From Heliocidaris tuberculata (taxonomy: Eukaryota > Echinodermata > Echinoidea > Camarodonta > Echinometridae): DNA of 64,000 nucleotides. This document shows, in pieces, positions 57,955 to 64,000 of the stretch. Numbering within the stretch: the stretch's first letter is position 1; every line of letters starts with the position of its first letter. The notes under the pieces are model-generated. The model was given only the letters and a program-made list of their open reading frames with translations, had not been told where the DNA came from and made no database searches. The translations under genes and the position numbers were made by a program. The stretch spans positions 47,200,859 to 47,264,858 of the forward strand of contig CM046832.1 in NCBI GenBank assembly GCA_025618425.1, in the 5' to 3' direction.

Positions 57955-58335
57955 TTATGTCGTTTTTCCGAAGGTTCATAATTCCAAATGTTCGTTTTTC
58001 CGAAGATTCGTATTTCCGAGCGAAGGTTCGTTACTCCGACGGTTCGTAATTCGGAAGGTTCATAATTCCGAAAATGAAAAAGGGTTCATCAGTCCGAAAA
58101 TGAAATAGGGTTCATAATTCTTAAAATGAAAAATGGTTCATATTTCCGAAGGTTCGTAATTCCGAAAAGTTATAGGACTCTATTGGATTTTCAGAATTAC
58201 GAACCTTCGGAATTACGAACCCTATTTCATTTTCAAAATTACGAACCTTCGGAATTATGAACCCTATTTCATTTTCGGAATTATGAACCCCCCTCTATGG
58301 GAAATTCGTGTTTCGAACCTTCGGAAAGTCGAGTA
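57955..58335. repeat. Palindromic array of TTCGTAATTCCGAA-type motif
   Basis: The left half (to about 58165) repeats (G)GTTC(G/A)TAATTCCGAA with AATGAAATAGGG spacers. The right half repeats the reverse complement (TTCGGAATTACGAACC, CCCTATTTCATTTTC). The array is thus a large inverted repeat built from short units. It is intergenic, between WASHC4 and HIGD1. Confidence 0.8.
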
Positions 58336-59531
58336 CCTGCACCCATCATTTATAATGGCAAAATTTTCTGCAATACTATATGCTCCATCAATGGTGGTAA
58401 CGAAGTCTAAAAAAAATCTCGCTCACTTCGCCCCCTGTTATATCTTATATAAAAACTAAAAAGTCAATAATTTGGGCAATACGATAGCCCGCTCCATAAG
58501 AATATGAGAGGGACGGCGGATCCATGGATTTGGTAAAAGGAGCATAGATCTTTTGACTGAAGAAAAAAAAAGTTATTATATTATTATTACTCAAAAAATT
58601 TCTCTAACTAGCAACAAAAATACCATAATTTTAGCCGTGCCTTTTTGCCTTTTGGGTAAAAAAATAAAAGCGGGCGCGCATTTTTGGTTGTGGACTATGA
58701 TCTGGGGCACGGGCCGGCTGTGCCCCTCCCCCCAGTATGTGTACCATGGCACTATAACCCCCCCCCCTTCTCTCTCTCTCTCTCTCTTTCTTCTTCATTC
58801 TTCTTCTTCTTCTTCTTTTTTTCTTCTTCTCTTCTTTCCTCTCTGATCTCATTTAAAATCTCTACCATTTTTTTTAATTGTCTGTAGGCCAATATGTGCA
58901 GTCCTGTATGTGCAAAGTTTCTTTCTGTTTGTTTTGTTTATTTGAGTTTTCGATGATTGATCCATATGGGCCTATCGATACGTGAAGGAAATTGCCGAAT
59001 GGGAATATGCTCACGCGTATAAAAGCAAGCGAGGGCACCCCACCCCTCATATCTCTCCAACAGCAACAACAACAAACACCAAACAACATGCCAAGCAACA
59101 ACAACAAGCAACAACATTAACAACAACGTAACAGCAATCTCTAAAACGATGTTTTTAGTGAACAAGATTATTAAAGAAAGGTTTTCTGCTCGATTGACGG
59201 CATTATGCCATTCGACCTCACATGCACTGCTGAGCTGCATATCCATTATGCATGGACGTGGACCATCAGATACCTATATTTTCAAAAGATAAACAGTATG
59301 TATTAAGGAAAATTCTATCGAAACATGTGGAGATAAAAATTTAGTGTCTTTAAGTTCATGATCAAGGCGAAACTGAAATACCATCAAACATACGAATCAA
59401 ATGATGTATACAGGAAAACGGGCGTCAACCCGGGCGTCAATATGGCATGCATACGTCATGGAAGGACGGAAATAGGCGCATCCATTCGCGTCAAAACAAA
59501 ACGCATGCCTCAAGACATGTCATACGAATCA

Positions 59532-59694
59532 GGGCCCCGTCTTATAAAGAATTGCGATTGATTAATTGCAAATAATTTGCAACTGATATCAATCGCAAAT
59601 ATGTACTTAAGAGATAGGAGATTGGGAATTTGCGATTGATTGGAGGACTTGCGATCGATTCGAATCAATCACAACTCTTTATAAGACAGGGCCC
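59532..59694. mobile_element. GGGCCC-ended MITE, copy 5
   Basis: GGGCCCCGTCTTATAAAGAA at 59532 and TTTATAAGACAGGGCCC ending at 59694 are inverted ends. The interior is rich in TTGCGATTGAT and its inverse. Confidence 0.82.
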
Positions 59695-60478
59695 TGATAT
59701 TTAAAAAAAAAAAAATTGATGTTGACGGTCCGTGACAAAACTAATGAGTGCTCATCGAACTGGGCGTTGTGGCGTGCGCGTGCGCCTGTCAGCGCAGCGG
59801 ACCCAGGTTCGGGACTGACTCACGTCTTTCGGATCTGATTGATACACGTCTGTAAAAACCCAATTACACACACACACACACACACAACAATATTTGTCAG
59901 GATCTTTCTGATTTAGTGTGATTAGTGTGATTCTATTTGAGTGTGTGTGTGTTTTTTTTCTCCCCCAATTGAGAAAAATAATGGTGCAGTGGGTTGATGC
60001 TTCGTGTGCAGACTGAGCCTATATAGGCTGATAACAGATGCATGTGTTGCTACTGCTATACTCAGTCAAATGATTTACGAGAATAATAAAAGTTATGAAG
60101 AAGGATTAGTGTTGAATAATGACAATAGGCTCGCACTTTACACCTTTCCCTTTCCACCGTATACTGTACGGAATTTGCCCCCGGCATTTGCCCCCCCCCC
60201 CCCCGATCATCAAAGTATCTCAATGGAGATATGTGTTTCATGTATGTTTCCATTTTCTGTCAGTCTAATTCAACTCGTGCAACACTCTTCACCCCCCCCC
60301 CCCACCCCTAATTGAGCGAGTTTTGGATGGGAGGAGAAATGGAACTTAATAATATTGCATTGTTAGCGATTTTTTCCCCAACCCACCCTAAGTTTCCCGC
60401 ACGGGCCCTCCCCATTAAGAAGAAGCGAGCTTCGGAGTTCGGACGACTGTTGTTGTTTGTTGTTTTTGGTTTTTACGG

Positions 60479-60710
60479 CAGGGGCGGCGCTACAGGGGGG
60501 GGGGGCAGAGGAGGCGACCGCCCCCCTATGATTTTTCAAGTAGTGAAAAAAGAAAAAAAAGAAGAAAAAAGAAGAAAAGGAGGAAGAAAAGTGAAAAAAA
60601 GGGAAGAAAGAAGAAAGAGGAGTATTATTAAAGAGAGGTCTTAAACATATAACTCTATCATCTTTAGGTCGTCTTGCCCCTCCTATCAAAATACCCTGGC
60701 GTCGCCCCTG
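60479..60710. mobile_element. Element with CAGGGGCGGCGC ends and GA-rich core
   Basis: TTTTTACGGCAGGGGCGGCG at about 60470 is mirrored by GGCGTCGCCCCTGTTTTACG at about 60698. The centre (60540-60630) is A/G-rich low-complexity DNA. There is no real coding capacity, and the Lys/Arg-rich frames across it come from the GA tract. Confidence 0.55.
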
Positions 60711-61563
60711 TTTTACGGTATACGGCGCTGTCATTCAAAATATGAATATTTACGCCATCTCAGTTGCGTTGTTAAAAAATAAGCCTTTTTATGACTTAAT
60801 TATTTATTACTTTGTTTTCATCAGTGTAGTTGTTATAATAAACAGGCAAGAAGGTCTATAAGTGAGCGAACGAAGCGTGAACAATTTTTGAGACCGTTTA
60901 TTTTGCCTAAGGTCAAAAACTTATGTACAGTGCCGAAATTGCGCATTATACATGATTACGCGATGCACCCCTTGATCAAATCTGGATCCATCAAACAGAT
61001 CAAGGGATCGACCAAGCGGAACAATTTTCAAATTAGTTGGCATGTCGATATGATAACTTGCAGCATAATTTGTTTCAAAGAACCCTTAATATTGTATTTC
61101 TCATAATATTTTGCAGTTTATCAACTCGATCAGGCGCTGCCCATCCAATTTTCCTCTGAAGATAACAGATTTTTGCCACAAAAATAGAGAAAAGTTGGGT
61201 AGAGTGAACAAAAACATTCTTCTTTTTTCTCTCCTACTCTGTTTCTCCCAATGGAACGAGTCGTCATCTAAATTTTGACTGAGTTTTTCGGGCCGATTTT
61301 TACAAAACAATCACCAGACCTACAGCGCCATCTGCGTCCTGCATTGTGAAGGTATAGCAGTAATCATTTGAGAACTACTAGTATATACCGGTACTTGCGC
61401 AGCAGCCTACATGTGAACCCAGCTGAGACTGAATAAATCTAACATTTTTGCCGTGTAATTCTTGTCTGTGAGTATTTTCGATTCATTAAACCGTCACTTT
61501 CATATTTGACTATGATATGAAATGTGCAAATTGTAAGTTTTACACTAACCTTTTCGAGCAGAT

Positions 61564-61615
61564 AATTGCATTCGAGTCCGGTCTCTCCGCGCCGGTGTCG
61601 GCAGTGAATGCAATT
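61564..61615. promoter_or_regulatory. Hairpin-forming sequence near the HIGD1 5' region
   Basis: AATTGCATTC (61564-61573) and GAATGCAATT (61606-61615) form a perfect 10-bp inverted repeat. The intervening 32-bp GC-rich segment has CCGGTCTCTCCGCGCCGG, in which CCGG and the GCGC core are also symmetric. It lies about 550 bp upstream of the HIGD1 start codon. A regulatory role is inferred only from position. Confidence 0.35.
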
Positions 61616-62033
61616 TAATGTGGGGAAAGTTCAGGGAGGCTTGGTTACGTCATTATGCGTACGTGCAGTATGTTGGTGATGGCATGTCATGCAGGATTTT
61701 ACAACAGGACATAAAAGTTTTGTGTTTCGGTGATCCCACAGTATAGTCTTGGAGCCAGATAATAATCACAACATGCCATTCACTTACCATGATAATGCAC
61801 CGATCTGATGATTTGAAATTACAGTGTTCTTATTTTAGGTAAAGTATGATTTACATGGTATAATTTGGTCAATTCGGACCCTAATTTTAAATTTAACTTT
61901 CGGTCATTAAAAATCAAGTGATTATCACATTTGTCTGAATAAAGTTTAAACAAATGATAGTTGTTAATGTCATGATGTTATTTCAACTGCGGTTGAATCA
62001 TTTCATATAGACTTGTCCTTTCCTCTTTTCCAG

Positions 62034-62863
62034 CTAGGTGTGTCCTGTCTTCTACATCTTGACGGAAGGAATAAACATTTTGATTAAGCATTCCAAGTTT
62101 GGAAAATATCTTGACACTATTTCAGGAGTTTTGGAGATACCAAATTAACATCATTTGAAAATGTCTAGGCCCATACCAAGGATAGATTATGAAGAAGAGT
62201 CGCCGACTGACAAGCTGAAAAGGAAAGCCCTAGCTGATCCATATGTACCAGTTGGTAAGATTCTCAAATGATTTTATTATTGTAGACAAAAGAGAGATGC
62301 AACAGATCCCCATTTTGTTTTGTACCACTTTCATTTTGACACAGGATGTTGTATTTTTCAGCATTGAATGTTTCACATTGAGACAAAAACAAAAAATTTT
62401 AAAATTATTTTATAGTGTATGTATGCCTAAGATAATGTTTACCTGCCTGAAAACCGTCATTGTCTGATTCAGACAGAAATTTGACTTCTTTATTTCATTA
62501 ATAAATTCCAGTAGAATTTCACTGAAATGCAGGTAGAACAAGATATTTGTTGCAAATGGAGAGATGTATTACTGGATGTACCTGAATTATAATATTACAG
62601 TAATTATGTATGAAAATTAATTTCATGTAATCTTGTAATGTTTCATGTACTCCTTTCCCTTCAATTCCACCTGTACAGGTATCTTGGGATTCTGTGGTGC
62701 CTTAGCCTGGGGTGCCTACTCGTACAAGAGCCGAGGGAACACATCAACATCCATCTTCCTGATGAGACTTCGAGTTGTTGCCCAGACTTGTGTCGTAGGA
62801 GCTATGGCTATTGGAGCAGGAGTGACAATGATGAAAAGCTATTCATCGGAAAAGAAGACATAA
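62034..62863 (+). CDS. HIGD1A: HIG1 domain family protein (HIGD1-like), complete
   Basis: Coding exons 62161-62254 and 62679-62863 give 92 residues, close to the usual 90-100. HIGD1 proteins are small mitochondrial inner-membrane proteins that associate with respiratory chain complexes III/IV and are hypoxia-responsive in vertebrates. The N-terminus (1-31) is charged and soluble. Two hydrophobic segments, about 32-47 and 65-82, flank the loop KSRGNTST. The conserved motif (Q/I)x3(R/H)xRx3Q is present as IFLMRLRVVAQ at 57-67. The start has A at -3, and SRGNTxxSI with VVGAM identify the HIGD1 rather than the HIGD2 group. An acceptor (TTTTCCAG) ending at 62033 marks a 5' UTR exon from 62034, so at least one further non-coding exon lies upstream. 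Whether it equals vertebrate 1A, 1B or 1C cannot be settled here. Confidence 0.9.
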
Positions 62864-64000
62864 TCCCAGGAATGAAATGCGTTAAAATTATGTTAGAATT
62901 GCCAAATCGAAAGAAAGAAAGAAAAGTAATGTTGCAAGCCTCATTTGTGTCACTAACTGCTAAAATGGGATGGCAGTATCAAGGTGTTCTTCTTTAGGGC
63001 CCTTGAAGTTTTCTGTCAATTTTTTATGTAAAATACCAGGGATCTATTGGATTTTTACCATAACCCTGTCTTTCTGAGTAGTGCAAAGGAAATCTCAGAA
63101 TTCACTTGCACATCTGTGCCATAATCAAATAAGCAGTGTAAAATACAATTTAAGGAAAACTTTTGCCTAAGAGTGAGTACATATCAATGATGTAGACTTA
63201 TCGGTTGATGCATTTAATTCCTTGCTTTGACAGCAATAATTTAAGTAATTAATTGTGATGAAATAGGGCTTTACTATCTATTATTTGCAAACTGATAAAA
63301 ACAGCAGTTATAGGGGTTAAACTCTTGTTATTGCCAGTAAAAATTGCATTGGCATAAAAATGAGGAAAGGCAGATCTTTTTGGCAAGGATTTATCTCATA
63401 TTCATTTAGGATGAAGAATACTGCAAATTGCAGTACTGTATCATCATCCTGTATGTTTTTGCCTCATGCACCACTAATTCACAAAGGTGGTTAGGCATTA
63501 TGCAAAATACTTGTTGACCTATTATGTATTTTGACATTAACCAGCTATTAGGATGGGAATCACGAATATTGTATTTGTGTATTTGTGTATTTGCATGACA
63601 GAGAAATTGAAATGATGAAATCATAGGTTTTTATTGTTTTACATTGTGTTCTTCCAGGCACATTACAGGGAAGCATTTTTTTTTTTTTAATATTTTTTTA
63701 GAGTGCTTGATTTTGCTTGATTTTGCTTTCTTTTACTATTGATTACTTCAAAAAGTTTTAAATTTCTGTGCAAGAAACTGAAATTTGTTTAAAGCACAAT
63801 TACATTGATATTTCATCTATTTTTCTTGCCGAGATTATGATATGCCCCCTCTAAATTGTGACAAAGGGAATTCTAATAGAAGTCAGATAAGTAACCTGAA
63901 ATATTGTAATATATCTTTACTGCGTGGAAGCCATACATGCAGCATACAACTTGAAAATTTATCTGTACATGAGACGGGTTGCCTGAAATGAGGCATTTTC
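62864..64000. other. HIGD1 3' flank
   Basis: AT-rich sequence with T-rich tracts (about 63678-63701). No exon, clear repeat or certain poly(A) signal is recognised. The 3' UTR presumably occupies the first part. Confidence 0.5.

Larger units (their letters stand above)
56266..62033. other. WASHC4-HIGD1 divergent intergenic region
   Basis: Promoters of both genes must lie here, but no TATA box or initiator can be assigned with confidence. Contents are the elements annotated at 56430, 57205, 57955, 59532 and 60479, (CAA)n at 59061-59125, (CT)n/(CTT)n at 58771-58830, and (CA)n/(TG)n at 59868-59886 and 59938-59952. No coding region is convincing. Confidence 0.55.

Noticed and set aside
58553..58887. 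Ser/Phe/Leu-rich and Arg/Lys-rich frames
   Set aside because: They come from (CT)n/(CTT)n low-complexity DNA with no splice or family support.
60312..60734. 110- and 123-residue frames on both strands
   Set aside because: They cross the GA-rich core of a repeat element and poly-C runs.
62638..62997. 119-residue frame overlapping HIGD1 exon 2
   Set aside because: It is a different frame of the same exon. The in-phase HIG1 frame is clearly the coding one.

Overview
The window is a piece of an animal nuclear genome, most likely an echinoderm and probably a sea urchin. The genes are bilaterian with many short exons and GT-AG introns. The introns and intergenic DNA are AT-rich and full of small inverted-repeat elements, tRNA-derived SINEs and low-complexity DNA. 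The species-level guess rests on general familiarity with the repeat types and is an inference. No prokaryotic, viral, CRISPR or operon-like content is visible.

Three protein genes account for all the convincing coding sequence. (1) 365-16836, plus strand: the 3' part (16 recognisable exons, 5' end outside the window) of a gene I read as CFAP92/KIAA1257, a DUF4550-family protein. Exons from 6208 to the stop at 16836 splice in perfect phase. The three most 5' exons need frame changes to connect. (2) 21966-56265, minus strand: a complete WASHC4 (SWIP, KIAA1033) gene of 36 coding exons encoding 1183 residues. All splice phases agree and it aligns end to end with the human protein as I know it. 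It encodes a subunit of the WASH complex, which drives actin assembly on endosomes. (3) 62161-62863, plus strand: a small HIG1-domain mitochondrial inner-membrane protein (HIGD1 group, 92 residues, two coding exons), with at least one upstream non-coding exon ending near its start.

CFAP92 and WASHC4 are convergent, with about 5.1 kb between stop codons. WASHC4 and HIGD1 are divergent, with about 5.9 kb between start codons. The three act in unrelated processes (cilium, endosome, mitochondrion), and I see no functional link.

The rest is introns and intergenic DNA. The clearest structure in it is a set of non-autonomous DNA transposons. They include several TTAA-flanked inverted-repeat elements: a 489-bp near-perfect palindrome, a 599-bp palindrome, a 407-bp CCCTTTCA-ended element, and a family of about 385 bp present four times. 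There is also a GGGCCC-ended family of about 150 bp with five copies, one pair nested. Other items are a 1.3-kb element ending in a GTCTCGCCTGC inverted repeat, an element carrying three 147-bp tandem units, a palindromic array of an AATTCCGAA-type motif, and two recent local duplications (92 bp and about 300 bp). I did not find an undescribed molecular system. The most interesting leads are the TTAA elements that abut and share a target site, the frame conflicts in the 5' CFAP92 exons, and the long palindromes.
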